The translations under genes were made by a program, and so were the position numbers. From Caldilineaceae bacterium SB0661_bin_32 (GTDB taxonomy: Bacteria; Chloroflexota; Anaerolineae; Caldilineales; Caldilineaceae), in NCBI GenBank assembly GCA_009841235.1, contig VXMH01000102.1, forward strand, positions 1 through 64,000: 64,000 nt of DNA. Direction: 5' to 3'. Shown piece by piece: positions 40,402 to 49,181 of the stretch (within the stretch, counting starts at the first letter, position 1; each line of letters opens with the position of its first letter). Under the pieces are notes generated by a model, which saw nothing but the letters and a program-made list of their open reading frames with translations, searched no databases and was not told the origin of the DNA.

Positions 40402-41655
40402 CTAGGCGTTCTCGATGATTTCCTGGCTTAGCTCGCCGGTCTCTTCATTCTTCATGATGACTTTTACCTGGCCGCCGGGCATCCGTTCCTGTTTCAGGAT
40501 TGTCAGGCCGGCAGCTGCGGCGAGGGCTTCGGCCGGGTCGGGTTCGACTGCGGCGGCAGCCTGCTGCCCGCGGCTGTCACGGATCAGGGGGACGTTTTCG
40601 CGACCGCGCCAAACTTCCAGCTCCACCGCTTCCCACTGACGCGAGGAGGCAGAGCGGTAGCAGGCGTCGATTACGGCATTGACGACGTAGCCGTCGTAGA
40701 AGGTCTCTCTGGGTTCAGTGCCCTGGTCGAGGGAGTTGAACATGTCGTCAAACATGTCATTGTAGCCGAGTTCGACCACCTCGTCGCCGACCGGGAAGAG
40801 CCAGCCGCTTTCGGACTCGGCCTTTTCGGCGACGTAGCCGGCGCCGGCGCCGCTGGTATACATTTCATAGCCGGTGCGCAGGAAGTGATTGAGCCAGATG
40901 GTGCCCTCGGTGCCGGCGACCTCGTCGCGCAGGTCCATGCCGCCGCGGAAGGACCAGCTCACTTCGAACTGGCCGATGGCTCCGTTTTCGAAGCGGATGA
41001 GGGCGATGCCGTTGTCTTCGGCGTCGATGGGGTGGACGAGCGTGTCGGCCCAGCACATGACCTCGACTGGGCGGATGTCCTTGCCGATGAAGCTGCGAAC
41101 GATTTCGATGCAGTGGCAGCCGAGGTCTACGATGGCGCCGCCGCCGGCCTGTTCGAGGTCCCAGAACCAGTCGCTGTGGGGGCCTGGATGCGTTTCCCTG
41201 GAGCAGGCCCACGTAACGTGGCCGAGGGCGCCCTCTTCGACGGAGGCGATGGCCTTCAGCGTCTTGGGCGTGTAGCAAAGGTCTTCGAGATAGCCGCCGA
41301 AGACGCCTGTGGATTCGACTTTGTCCAGCATACGCTTGGCTTCCACTGCCGTGCGGCCGAGGGGCTTCGTGCAGAGAACAGCCTTGCCGGCGCCGGCGGC
41401 CAGGTCTACGCACTCTTCGTGAATGTGGTTGGGCAGGCCGATGACGACTGTGTCGATATCGTCGGAGGTACAGGCTTCGGTAAGGTCGGTCGTCCACGCC
41501 GGGATGCCCCATTCCTCCGCAAAGGCCCTGGCTCTTTCTTCCGTACGGGAGTAGACGAGCTGCACCCTGTCTATGCCCCTGCCGCCGTTGAGAGACATCG
41601 TGTAGAACATGCCGATTAGGCCGGTCCCAAGCATTGATATTTTATGTTCCTGCAC
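40402..41655 (-). CDS. Gfo/Idh/MocA-family oxidoreductase
   Basis: The 417-residue NAD(P)-dependent sugar or inositol dehydrogenase-type protein has an N-terminal Rossmann fold with the ISMLGTGLIG nucleotide motif. The catalytic EKP-type motif appears as TKPLG (the Glu is Thr here), and the C-terminal Gfo_Idh_MocA_C domain contains GGAIVDLGCHCIEIV with the proton-relay HCIE. The GTG start at 41655 has GGAAGGAG at good spacing. A 26-codon longer form is unlikely. The C-terminal tail of about 60 residues (ending EIIENA) extends past the usual domain. It forms an operon with the MBL gene (9-bp gap) and is 129 bp from the APH-like gene. A sugar oxidation role is inferred. Confidence 0.91.
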   Translation of the reverse strand: MQEHKISMLGTGLIGMFYTMSLNGGRGIDRVQLVYSRTEERARAFAEEWGIPAWTTDLTEACTSDDIDTVVIGLPNHIHEECVDLAAGAGKAVLCTKPLGRTAVEAKRMLDKVESTGVFGGYLEDLCYTPKTLKAIASVEEGALGHVTWACSRETHPGPHSDWFWDLEQAGGGAIVDLGCHCIEIVRSFIGKDIRPVEVMCWADTLVHPIDAEDNGIALIRFENGAIGQFEVSWSFRGGMDLRDEVAGTEGTIWLNHFLRTGYEMYTSGAGAGYVAEKAESESGWLFPVGDEVVELGYNDMFDDMFNSLDQGTEPRETFYDGYVVNAVIDACYRSASSRQWEAVELEVWRGRENVPLIRDSRGQQAAAAVEPDPAEALAAAAGLTILKQERMPGGQVKVIMKNEETGELSQEIIENA

Positions 41656-41784
41656 GTTTATCGCTCCTTCCGAGTTGGTTGAAAGGTGGTTTGATTTACG
41701 GATTATGATAGTCAGTAAGGAACTCCGCGTCAATCCTGTGAATGGCTACAGACAGCGAGAATCTCAAAGGCATTTCTCGCGAAC

Positions 41785-42846
41785 TCAATGGCTGGTCGCG
41801 ACTTCCAGGGCGGCCTCCGCCGCGGCGGGGATGCGCGGGCCGAAGGCGGCAAAGCGTTTGTCCTGCGTTTGTCCGCGCACGTAGCGGACGTAAATCTGGG
41901 CGATGATGACCGTCACCCGGAACAGGCTGAGCGCGTGGTAGAAGTGAATGGCCGACAGATCGCGGCCGCTGTGCTCGGCATAGCGGGCGATGAGCTCCTC
42001 GCGGCGCAGGAAGCGGTCGTCAAGGGGCATCATCGCCATCGTCCTGAAGTGGGGCGTGTCGTCGGGCAGACACCACCAGGCCAGCAACGCGCCCACGTCC
42101 GAAAGCGGGTCACCGAGCGTGCACATGTCCCAATCAAAGACGGCGACGATGCGGCCTGGGTCTTCGGCGGCCAGCATGACGTTATCCAGTTTGTAGTCGT
42201 TGTGAACGAGCGAAGGCGCGCTTTCCGGGGGTTCATTGCTTCTCAGCCAGTCATAGACCGCGTCCATCGCAGGCAGCTCCTCCAGCTTGGCAGCCTGCCA
42301 GCGCCGCCACCACCCCTCAATTTGTCTCCTGATGAATCCGGAGGGGCGACCCAAATCTCCAAGACCGATAGCTTCGTAGTCGACCGCGTGGAGCTTGGAG
42401 AGCGCCTCGACAAGGGCAATGCTCATGCGCGCAGGGGCATCGTTCCATGCGTCGTAAACGGCGGGAACCGAATTCCTTACGACGATGCCTCGCCTTCGCT
42501 CCATCACGAAGAAGGGCGCCCCGACGATTGACTCGTCATCGGAGAAGAGAAAGGCGCGGGGGGCGAGCGGAAACGATTTCCATAGTCGCAGCAGCACTTT
42601 CGACTCTCTGGCCATATCATGTGCGGAGGGCGCAACCGGACCAAGTGGAGGGCGCCGCAAGACGTACTCGTTGCTGCCATAGTCAAGCAGATAGGTGAGA
42701 TTGGCCGCGCCGCCGCCAAATTGGCGCACGGTGAGGGGATTCTCAGTACCGGGCAACTTGCCCCGCAGGAAGGCCTCGACTGCGCGTTCGTCAAAACGCT
42801 CATCGGCGCGAACGCTGATTGTATCTGAAGGCTGCAGTGAGGTCAT
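41785..42846 (-). CDS. APH-family phosphotransferase (ACAD10-like)
   Basis: The 353-residue kinase-like protein of the aminoglycoside-phosphotransferase fold shows the catalytic loop SLVHNDYKLDNVML (HxDxxxxN) and the metal loop VFDWDMCTLGDPLSDVG (equivalent to DFG). The N-lobe FGGGAANLTYLLDYGSNEYVLRRPP is typical of the ACAD10/11 and FadE36-like phosphotransferase group. Those proteins act in fatty-acid or hydroxy-acyl metabolism rather than antibiotic resistance. The exact acceptor is unknown. ATG 42846 gives the usual length, without a strong ribosome site. It precedes the Gfo/Idh/MocA gene by 129 bp on the same strand. Drug resistance should not be assumed. Confidence 0.88.
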   Translation of the reverse strand: MTSLQPSDTISVRADERFDERAVEAFLRGKLPGTENPLTVRQFGGGAANLTYLLDYGSNEYVLRRPPLGPVAPSAHDMARESKVLLRLWKSFPLAPRAFLFSDDESIVGAPFFVMERRRGIVVRNSVPAVYDAWNDAPARMSIALVEALSKLHAVDYEAIGLGDLGRPSGFIRRQIEGWWRRWQAAKLEELPAMDAVYDWLRSNEPPESAPSLVHNDYKLDNVMLAAEDPGRIVAVFDWDMCTLGDPLSDVGALLAWWCLPDDTPHFRTMAMMPLDDRFLRREELIARYAEHSGRDLSAIHFYHALSLFRVTVIIAQIYVRYVRGQTQDKRFAAFGPRIPAAAEAALEVATSH

Positions 42847-43188
42847 TGAAGTTTAGCAGTTTGAAGAGATCGTAAGCGCAGCGCGTGACTCTGTATTCGC
42901 CACAGTATTTCGGGCGATTATATCTCAATTTGGCAGTTCTGTCCCTTTGGTGAGGAGCTGCTTTCCGATATGGTCGGGAAGGTCGATTGCTGCGCGCTTG
43001 GGCTTTGACATCTCCCTCGAAATCAAGTACCGTTCAGGCGCGGATGGGAACCGCCCCGTAAGTCCGCGACCGTCTTGCAGGCGCAGAGGGAGAGGAGCCC
43101 TTCCGCCAGCCGCGAGTTGCCGGGCATCGAGCGTTGTTCGTCACCGCCTCGGACCAGGAGTACTGTTCACGCCGTACATTCCCCAATC
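42847..43188. other. 342-bp divergent intergenic region
   Basis: No gene or clear promoter pair was recognised. It separates the APH-like gene (minus) from the Rpn-like gene (plus). An AT-rich patch gattatatctc near 42914 could be a minus- or plus-strand -10 region, but no matching -35 was found. An upstream in-frame extension of the Rpn-like gene begins at 43075 but looks non-coding. Confidence 0.4.
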
Positions 43189-44124
43189 ATGGCTGACGAC
43201 AAAGCGCGAGCACAGTACCACCAACTCCTCGGCTCAGGAATGCGGCTGAGCCTGTCTGCGGTCCAGGTGAATGTTTCGACGGAGTCGAGCATTTTGAGCG
43301 AGTCGCCCAGAGTGGACATTCTGCTCTTGCGGCGGGAAGGTACAGCTTGGACTGCAGCGCAACACGCGCGACTTCCGGACGGTATACGCGACAGTGCGGC
43401 TGCACACATCCTTGTTGAATTCAAGTACACTGAATCGGTGACAGAGGATGCAATACTCCGGGCAGCAGCCTATGACCTCTTCTACCGACAGGTACAGAAA
43501 CTTTCCAAGGGTCAGACTCTGCCCGTTGTGCTGAGCGCCAAGACGCCTCAAAGGAGCCGGCTGGCAAGGTGGGGATTCGAAGAGTCGCAGAATGGTGTAT
43601 ATCGTACCAAACTCCCATTTGTGGGACGTGTAATGCTTCTGGCGCTAAACCGGCTGCCGGCGAATTCAAACAATGCCATCGTCAAGCTTTTCGCAAGCCG
43701 CAAAAGTGAGAGGGATGCAGGTTTCGCCTCGCTGGACAGGCACGTGCTTGCAGAATCGTTGGAAATGCACGCCTACGTTCTTGGTTTGAGCCAGACTTTT
43801 GATGTCAAAGGAGAGTTGAACATGGCGGAGGTGTTGACCCCGGAAAAAGTGATAGAGTACGGCATGAGAATCCGTGAACTCATTTTCGAGACGGGGACAC
43901 CCGAGGAGAGGCTGGCCGGCCTTAGTCCAGACCAGATATTTGAGGTCTTAGGTCCGAATGAGATCTTGGCGGGCCTGAGTCCGAATGAGATCCTGGCGGG
44001 CCTAAGTCCGAATGAGATCCTGGCGGGCCTCAATTCCGAAGAGCGTCGAACACTTCTTCACCTGCTGCAAGAAGAGATGGACTCCGGCGGCGATGGCGGT
44101 TCCGAAAACAGAAAGGATACATAA
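43189..44124 (+). CDS. Rpn-like PD-(D/E)XK putative nuclease with 9-residue C-terminal repeats
   Basis: The 311-residue protein has a PD-(D/E)XK core: the Asp in PRVDILLLRREG and the E-x-K in ILVEFKYTES, with a following helix DAILRAAAYDLFYRQ. This matches Rpn/PDDEXK-type nucleases or transposase-like proteins that can promote recombination. The C-terminal part contains four copies of a 9-residue unit, LSPNEILAG, encoded by exact 27-bp repeats, then a short helix. Rpn-type proteins are known to vary in such C-terminal repeats. ATG 43189 was chosen; a longer start at 43075 has no family match. No ribosome site is obvious. There are no flanking terminal inverted repeats, so it is not shown to be mobile. 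Confidence 0.78.
   Translation: MADDKARAQYHQLLGSGMRLSLSAVQVNVSTESSILSESPRVDILLLRREGTAWTAAQHARLPDGIRDSAAAHILVEFKYTESVTEDAILRAAAYDLFYRQVQKLSKGQTLPVVLSAKTPQRSRLARWGFEESQNGVYRTKLPFVGRVMLLALNRLPANSNNAIVKLFASRKSERDAGFASLDRHVLAESLEMHAYVLGLSQTFDVKGELNMAEVLTPEKVIEYGMRIRELIFETGTPEERLAGLSPDQIFEVLGPNEILAGLSPNEILAGLSPNEILAGLNSEERRTLLHLLQEEMDSGGDGGSENRKDT
43924..44031 (+). repeat. Four in-frame 27-bp tandem repeats
   Basis: Four 27-bp units run from 43924 to 44031 inside the Rpn-like gene and encode LSPDQIFEV, LGPNEILAG, LSPNEILAG and LSPNEILAG. Units three and four (43978-44004 and 44005-44031) differ only at the last base, which points to recent duplication. Unit length is a multiple of three, so copy-number change would keep the frame. 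Confidence 0.88.
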
Positions 44125-44231
44125 GGATTCAGCAGTCCGGTGACCGCCTAGACTCAGGAATGTGGACCAGTCACGGACACTAAGCAAATCCCTTTACCAG
44201 TACCGATTCAGTAGCGTGGAGACCGTTTGAC

Positions 44232-45395
44232 ATGAAAATCACCGACATTCGCGCCGTTCGCGTCAGATTCCCAACACCGGAAAAAAGGACGGAGCCCCGG
44301 CGCAAGGGCTGGGCCGAGACCGCCGAAGTTGCAAACCCCATGTCCTGGTACCCAAAGGTCAAGCGGCATCGCAGCAGGTGGACGCCCAAACGCTGGGGGC
44401 CGGTCTGGTGCAAAGTAACGCTGGAAGACGGCACCTGGGGCCTGGGTCTGACTGACAATGGGCGGGTTGCCGCGGCCATCATTGACGATCACATTGCCCC
44501 GAACCTCATCGGCGAGGACGGTCTGGCCGTACAGAAGCTGGCGGACATGATGTTCCGCATGACAAAGCCGTACGGTTCGGTGGGACTGGCTGCTTACGCG
44601 GTCAGCGCCGTGGACCTGGCTCTGTGGGACGCTAAGGGGAAGCTGCTGGGCAGGCCGGTCTACAGCCTCATCGGCGGTCCGCAGAAGGAAAAACAGTTCT
44701 GCTATTCGACCGGAAATGACTTGGACTGGTACAAAGAACTGGGTTTCAAGGCTTTCAAACTGGCCTGTCCCTATGGCCCTGCGGACGGACTGGACGGTCT
44801 GCGCAAGAACGAGCAGATGGTGGCCGAAGCCAGGGAGCTGGTCGGCGACGAAGCCGAGCTGATGCTCGACTGCTGGATGGCTTTCGATATTGAGTACACT
44901 GTCCGCCTGGCCGAAACACTGCGCCCGTACCGGCTGAAGTGGATGGAGGAGTGCCTCCTTTCGGAAGACCTCGACGGCCATGTTGAAGTGAGAGAGCGCA
45001 TTCCCTGGCAGACGCTGAGCACCGGGGAGCACTGGTATACGCACATGCCCTTCCAATGGGCGTTACGACACAACGTAGTCGACATTCTGCAGCCGGACAT
45101 CAACTGGGTCGGCGGTCTGAGCACTTGTCTGAAAATCGCGAATGCCGCCGACGCCGCCGGCAAGAAGGTGATCCTGCATGGAGGTGGGAGGAATCCTTTC
45201 GGCCAGCACTTTACCCACGCCATTGCCTGCGTCCCGTGGCTGGAATACTTCATCGGGTCCGCGCCCGGCGTTCCGTTAGAGGAATCGGCGGGCATTCCCG
45301 GCCAGGCTGTCGCAGAGGACGGCTGGCTGGTACCCACCGACGCGCCGGGCTTCGGGCTTGAAATACCGGAAGAATGGATTGAACCCTATTTTTGA
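44232..45395 (+). CDS. Enolase-superfamily dehydratase, L-rhamnonate dehydratase-like
   Basis: The 387-residue mandelate-racemase-type enzyme shows blocks like those of E. coli RhmD: SAVDLALWDAKGKLLG, LMLDCWMAFDIEY (metal Asp), LKWMEECLL (metal Glu), STGEHWYTH (third metal Glu and following His) and VILHGGGRNPFG (base His). It should dehydrate an acid sugar such as L-rhamnonate to a 2-keto-3-deoxy acid using Mg2+. A GGAG precedes ATG 44232. It is the first gene of a plus-strand set with a PhyH oxygenase (67-bp gap) and a COG3618-like hydrolase that could open a lactone. That pairing supports an acid-sugar pathway. Other aldonates are possible. Confidence 0.88.
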   Translation: MKITDIRAVRVRFPTPEKRTEPRRKGWAETAEVANPMSWYPKVKRHRSRWTPKRWGPVWCKVTLEDGTWGLGLTDNGRVAAAIIDDHIAPNLIGEDGLAVQKLADMMFRMTKPYGSVGLAAYAVSAVDLALWDAKGKLLGRPVYSLIGGPQKEKQFCYSTGNDLDWYKELGFKAFKLACPYGPADGLDGLRKNEQMVAEARELVGDEAELMLDCWMAFDIEYTVRLAETLRPYRLKWMEECLLSEDLDGHVEVRERIPWQTLSTGEHWYTHMPFQWALRHNVVDILQPDINWVGGLSTCLKIANAADAAGKKVILHGGGRNPFGQHFTHAIACVPWLEYFIGSAPGVPLEESAGIPGQAVAEDGWLVPTDAPGFGLEIPEEWIEPYF

Positions 45396-45462
45396 GATCG
45401 AAGTGATCGGAATCTGAAACAATAGCGCTGCCGGCCTTACCTATCCACCAAGGAGCATTGAC

Positions 45463-46323
45463 ATGCTTACTCGACAACAGATCGACTTTTATCACGAGAA
45501 CGGCTATCTGGGCGTGGACGGCGTCCTTTCGGCTGATGAGGTAGCGGACTTGCGCCGGGTGACCGATGAGTTCGTGCAGCTCAGCGCCAGCGTCACCGAG
45601 CACACCGATGTTTTCGACCTGGAGCCGGGTCACACGCCGGAGTCGCCCAAACTTCGCCGGCTCAAGGACCCGGTGTTGCAGCACGACGTATACCGCCAGT
45701 GCCTCAGCCACCCTGGCATTCTCGACATTGCCGAGCAGCTTGTCGGGCCGGGCGTACGTACCAACGGGAACAAGCTGAACATGAAGTCACCGGAATACGG
45801 CAGCCCTGTGGAGTGGCATCAGGACTGGGCCTTCTATCCGCACACCAATGATGACCTGCTGGCCGTCGGCGTCTGCATGGACGACATGATGTACGAGAAC
45901 GGCTGCTTGCTTGTCATCCCCGGCTCGCACAAAGGCCCGATTTACTCACATCACCAGGACGGACACTTTGCCGGCGCGGTCACGGTCGAGGTGCCCGACG
46001 CGGATAAAGCCGTGCCGATTGAGCTGGAGGCCGGCGGAATTTCGATCCACCATGTGCGGACGCTGCATGCTTCGGCAAAGAACGTCTCTACCACTCCCCG
46101 CAGGTTGCTTTTGTACCAGTACTGCTCCGTCGACTCCTGGCATCTGCAGGGATACCCCAATTGGAAGGCATATGCGGATTCCGTATTGCGGGGCGAACCT
46201 TGCAACCGTCCCCGGCTGGCCGACGTGCCGGTGTTGATGCCTATGCCGGAGGCCTTGCGGGGCGGCTCCATTTACGAGACGCAGACGATCCTCGAAAAGC
46301 CGGTTTTCGCACGCGCGGCATAG
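45463..46323 (+). CDS. Phytanoyl-CoA dioxygenase (PhyH) family protein B
   Basis: The 286-residue Fe(II)/2-oxoglutarate oxygenase has N-terminal FYHENGYLGVDGVL, iron-binding HxD in VEWHQDWAFYPH, the second His in IHHVRTLHASAKN, and an Arg of TTPRRLLLYQ that may hold 2-oxoglutarate. An AAGGAGCATTGAC leader fixes ATG 45463. It shares family, but little close sequence, with PhyH protein A at 27227. It lies between a rhamnonate-dehydratase-like gene and a COG3618-like hydrolase (7-bp gap), so it is co-transcribed with both. The substrate could be the same sugar-derived compound, but this is inference; many PhyH proteins act on unrelated small molecules. Confidence 0.9.
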   Translation: MLTRQQIDFYHENGYLGVDGVLSADEVADLRRVTDEFVQLSASVTEHTDVFDLEPGHTPESPKLRRLKDPVLQHDVYRQCLSHPGILDIAEQLVGPGVRTNGNKLNMKSPEYGSPVEWHQDWAFYPHTNDDLLAVGVCMDDMMYENGCLLVIPGSHKGPIYSHHQDGHFAGAVTVEVPDADKAVPIELEAGGISIHHVRTLHASAKNVSTTPRRLLLYQYCSVDSWHLQGYPNWKAYADSVLRGEPCNRPRLADVPVLMPMPEALRGGSIYETQTILEKPVFARAA

Positions 46324-46330
46324 AGATCCC

Positions 46331-47179
46331 ATGATTATCGATAGCCACTGCCACGCGTGGGAACGCTGGCCCTACGAGCCGCCTGTGCCGGACTTTCACG
46401 GCAAAGGACGGTTCGAGCAGCTGCTCAACGAGATGGACAACAACGGCGTGGACCAGGCATTCCTGGTCTGCGCCGGGATCGAACACAATCCGCACAACAA
46501 TGACTACATCGCCCGGATGAGCAGCCTTTACTCCGGGAGAATTCGTCAGGTGGCGGACGTAGATTGCAGCTGGTCGGAAACGTACCACGCGCCGGGGGCA
46601 GACGACCGGCTGCGGCAGGCTGCTGAGCGCTGGTCTTTACAGGCTTTCACTCACTACATGAAGCCCGAGGACGACGGCAGCTGGCTGTACGGCGAGGACG
46701 GACTGGCGTTTTTCGGGGCGGCGGTTGAGTTGGGGTTGATCGCCAGCATCGCCTGCTCGCCTCATCACCATGCCGCGCTGCACAGGGTGGCGGAGCGATT
46801 TCCACAACTGTCCATTTTCATCCACCACCTGGGACATCCAGGGGTGGGCGAAAGGGAGAGGCTGGCCCAGGTCTTGGCCTCGGCGCGGTATGCCAATATC
46901 GGTGTCAAGGTTTCGGGGTTCTACTATTCGACAAAACAGAAATTCTGGGACTTCCCCTACGCCGATTCGATTCGGGAAATCGTGCAGCCGCTGTACGACA
47001 CGTTCGGTCCCCGGCGGCTATATTGGGGCTCCGACTATCCCGTCTGCCTGCGTTTCATGACCTATCGCCAGGCAATCGAATGCTTCCGCAGTCACTGTGA
47101 CTTCATCGCTGAGGCCGACCAGGCGCTGATTATGGGAGAGAATCTGCGCCGCCTGCTCGGCTCAGGCGGTGACGGGTAG
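46331..47179 (+). CDS. Amidohydrolase-family hydrolase, COG3618/lactonase-like
   Basis: The 282-residue Amidohydro_2 barrel protein begins MIIDSHCHAWERWPYE, with the metal DxHxH motif as SHCHAW. It has IFIHHLGHPG (metal His region) and a late metal Asp in LYWGSDYPVCLRF. It is shorter than the two amidohydrolases of the 24-27 kb island and closer to the COG3618 lactonases that act in fucose and rhamnose pathways. The gene follows PhyH B by 7 bp. Its 3' end overlaps the convergent ABC exporter by 18 bp. Opening of an aldonolactone to feed the dehydratase is a reasonable reading of the operon, not proven. Confidence 0.84.
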   Translation: MIIDSHCHAWERWPYEPPVPDFHGKGRFEQLLNEMDNNGVDQAFLVCAGIEHNPHNNDYIARMSSLYSGRIRQVADVDCSWSETYHAPGADDRLRQAAERWSLQAFTHYMKPEDDGSWLYGEDGLAFFGAAVELGLIASIACSPHHHAALHRVAERFPQLSIFIHHLGHPGVGERERLAQVLASARYANIGVKVSGFYYSTKQKFWDFPYADSIREIVQPLYDTFGPRRLYWGSDYPVCLRFMTYRQAIECFRSHCDFIAEADQALIMGENLRRLLGSGGDG

Positions 47180-48976
47180 GGGGCGGGCGGAAGGGGTCCA
47201 CTCCAGCTGCTGCTCTACAACCGGCTCCCGCTCCTCTGCATTCAGACGGGACTGGACGAGATTCAGGTGGCGGTAGATGCCGTCCACCGCCATCAGTTCG
47301 TCATGGCTGCCCTGTTCGGCGATCCCCTCATCCTGAAGCACGACGATCTGATCGGCATTGCGGATCGTCGACAATCTGTGTGCGATCATCAGCGTCGTGC
47401 GACCGGCCATCAACCGTTCCAGCGCCTGCTGAATGAGTTGCTCCGTCTCGGTATCCACTGACGAAGTCGCCTCGTCCAGGATCAGAATTGGGGCGTCTTT
47501 GAGCACGGCGCGGGCGATGGCCAGACGTTGTTTCTGGCCGCCGGAAAGCTTGACGCCCCTTTCGCCGATCACTGTGTCGTAGCCATCGGGCAGCTTGTCG
47601 ACAAACTCGACTGCGTTGGCGACGCGCGCCGCCTCCTCCATCTCTTCGTCACTTGCGCCCGGCCTTCCAAAAAGGATGTTATCGCGTACGGTGCCGTGAA
47701 AGAGGAAGACGTCCTGTAAGACGATGCTGATCTGCCTGCGCAGACTCTCCATTGTCAGGTCGCGGATGTCATGCCCGTCCAGCGAAATCTGCCCTTCGTT
47801 CACGTCGTAAAAGCGGGGGACCAGGCTTGCCAGTGTACTCTTGCCCACGCCTGTCGGTCCGACCAGCGCGGCCACGGATCCGGCTGGAATATTCAGATCG
47901 ATGTTGCGCAGGATAGGTCGGTCGGTCAGGTAGGAAAAGCTGACGTTGTCAAAAAGGATGTTTCCCTGCGCCCGTCCCTGGTATTCCAGGGCGTCAGGCC
48001 GGTCGACGATGTCCGGCTCCTCCAGAAGCAGTTCGCTGACACGCTCCGCACCGGCGAGAGCCTCCTGGATCGCTTCCCAGGCATGGCTCAGATGGCGCAC
48101 CGGCTGGTAAAACAGCTCCAGGTACAAGAAGAAGGCCACCAGGTCCTCGATTGGCAGTTCGCCGCCCAGGGCCAGTCTGCCGCCGAAATAGATGACGACA
48201 ACGACGCCCAGCGCCGACGCGAAGTGGACGAACGGTTCAAAGGTGGCCAGCAGCCTGAGCGCGTGCAAGAGTGAACGCTTGTAGTTGTCGATGCGGACGC
48301 CGATGCGCTCCGACTCCATCCTTTCACGGGTGAAGGTCTTGATTTCGCGAATGCCGGAAAGGTTGTCCTGCAGGATTGCGTTGAGTTCACCCAGCTCTGC
48401 CTGCCGCTCGCGAAAGGCCGGCCGCACATACTTGGCAAAGCCTCGCATTGCCAGGACGATCAGCGGGATGGGAACCAGTGTCAGTAATGTCAGCTGCGCG
48501 TTCATAATCAGCAGCATGGTACTGACGCCCACCAGTGTGAGCACGTTTACCAGGACATCAGGGACAGCGTGGGCGATCAGCTTTTCCAACAGATCGGAGT
48601 CGTTGACAACCCGCGACATCAACTGGCCGGTCTGCTTGTCTTCGTAATAGTGCAATGACAGCCGTTGCAGATGACGGTAGATTGCGACCCGCACGTCGGC
48701 CACGACGCCCCAACCGGCCACATGGGCCATGTAACTGCGCAAAAACTCCAACCCGGCTCTGGCGGCGTAGATGGCCAGGGCAAAGAGGGCGAGCCGACCT
48801 ATCAGGCTGTAGGAGAGCGAATCTGAGTTCCCGGAGCGCACAGTTGCGATCAGCTCACGGATGAACCAGGGAGCAAACAGCTGCACACCCACCAGGAGGA
48901 CCATGCTGAGGACGGTTGCGAGCAACGGGGTGCGATAGGGAATGGTAAATTTGAAGAGTGTCCTGGTGAATTCCAT
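47162..48976 (-). CDS. ABC exporter (MsbA/LmrA-type, fused membrane and ATPase)
   Basis: The 604-residue half-transporter has six membrane segments (first about 11-36) and an ATPase. Walker A is GPTGVGKST, the signature LSGGQKQRLAIAR, Walker B ILILDEATSSVD, and the switch His lies in MIAHRLSTIR. It should dimerise and export a lipid or hydrophobic compound. ATG 48976 gives the usual short N-terminus (MEFTRTLFKFTIPYR). A GTG at 49003 would add nine residues, and neither has a strong ribosome site. Its 3' end overlaps the COG3618-like gene by 18 bp. Expression from its own promoter is likely because the next gene on the strand (M23) starts beyond a 205-bp gap. Confidence 0.93.
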   Translation of the reverse strand: MEFTRTLFKFTIPYRTPLLATVLSMVLLVGVQLFAPWFIRELIATVRSGNSDSLSYSLIGRLALFALAIYAARAGLEFLRSYMAHVAGWGVVADVRVAIYRHLQRLSLHYYEDKQTGQLMSRVVNDSDLLEKLIAHAVPDVLVNVLTLVGVSTMLLIMNAQLTLLTLVPIPLIVLAMRGFAKYVRPAFRERQAELGELNAILQDNLSGIREIKTFTRERMESERIGVRIDNYKRSLLHALRLLATFEPFVHFASALGVVVVIYFGGRLALGGELPIEDLVAFFLYLELFYQPVRHLSHAWEAIQEALAGAERVSELLLEEPDIVDRPDALEYQGRAQGNILFDNVSFSYLTDRPILRNIDLNIPAGSVAALVGPTGVGKSTLASLVPRFYDVNEGQISLDGHDIRDLTMESLRRQISIVLQDVFLFHGTVRDNILFGRPGASDEEMEEAARVANAVEFVDKLPDGYDTVIGERGVKLSGGQKQRLAIARAVLKDAPILILDEATSSVDTETEQLIQQALERLMAGRTTLMIAHRLSTIRNADQIVVLQDEGIAEQGSHDELMAVDGIYRHLNLVQSRLNAEEREPVVEQQLEWTPSARPLPVTA

Positions 48977-49181
48977 AAGGGCTAAAATCTTGCATGCGCA
49001 CACAGGCGCCTGCCGTGAAGACCTGTTCGGCGCCGGCTGAAATAAGACTCACTTTGCGCTATCAAGCCTTGTCTACCAAATCGCCTGGAGAATTTCAGCT
49101 TGTGCCGGGCACGCCATGCTCCGCCGCAGGATCTTCTTGAACTCGGCCTTGGCAACAGTCTCCCGAATGTCAGAGGGTAGT

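Noticed and set aside
41785..42846. Aminoglycoside resistance kinase
   Set aside because: The protein has the kinase fold but the N-lobe and length match ACAD10/11-like phosphotransferases, and there is no resistance gene context.
43075..44124. Insertion sequence or transposon around the Rpn-like gene
   Set aside because: No terminal inverted repeats, target duplication or partner transposase was found; the gene alone does not define a mobile element.
44232..47179. A complete rhamnose catabolic operon
   Set aside because: No rhamnose dehydrogenase, aldolase, dedicated transporter or regulator is adjacent; only two of the expected activities are plausible, so the pathway is left open.
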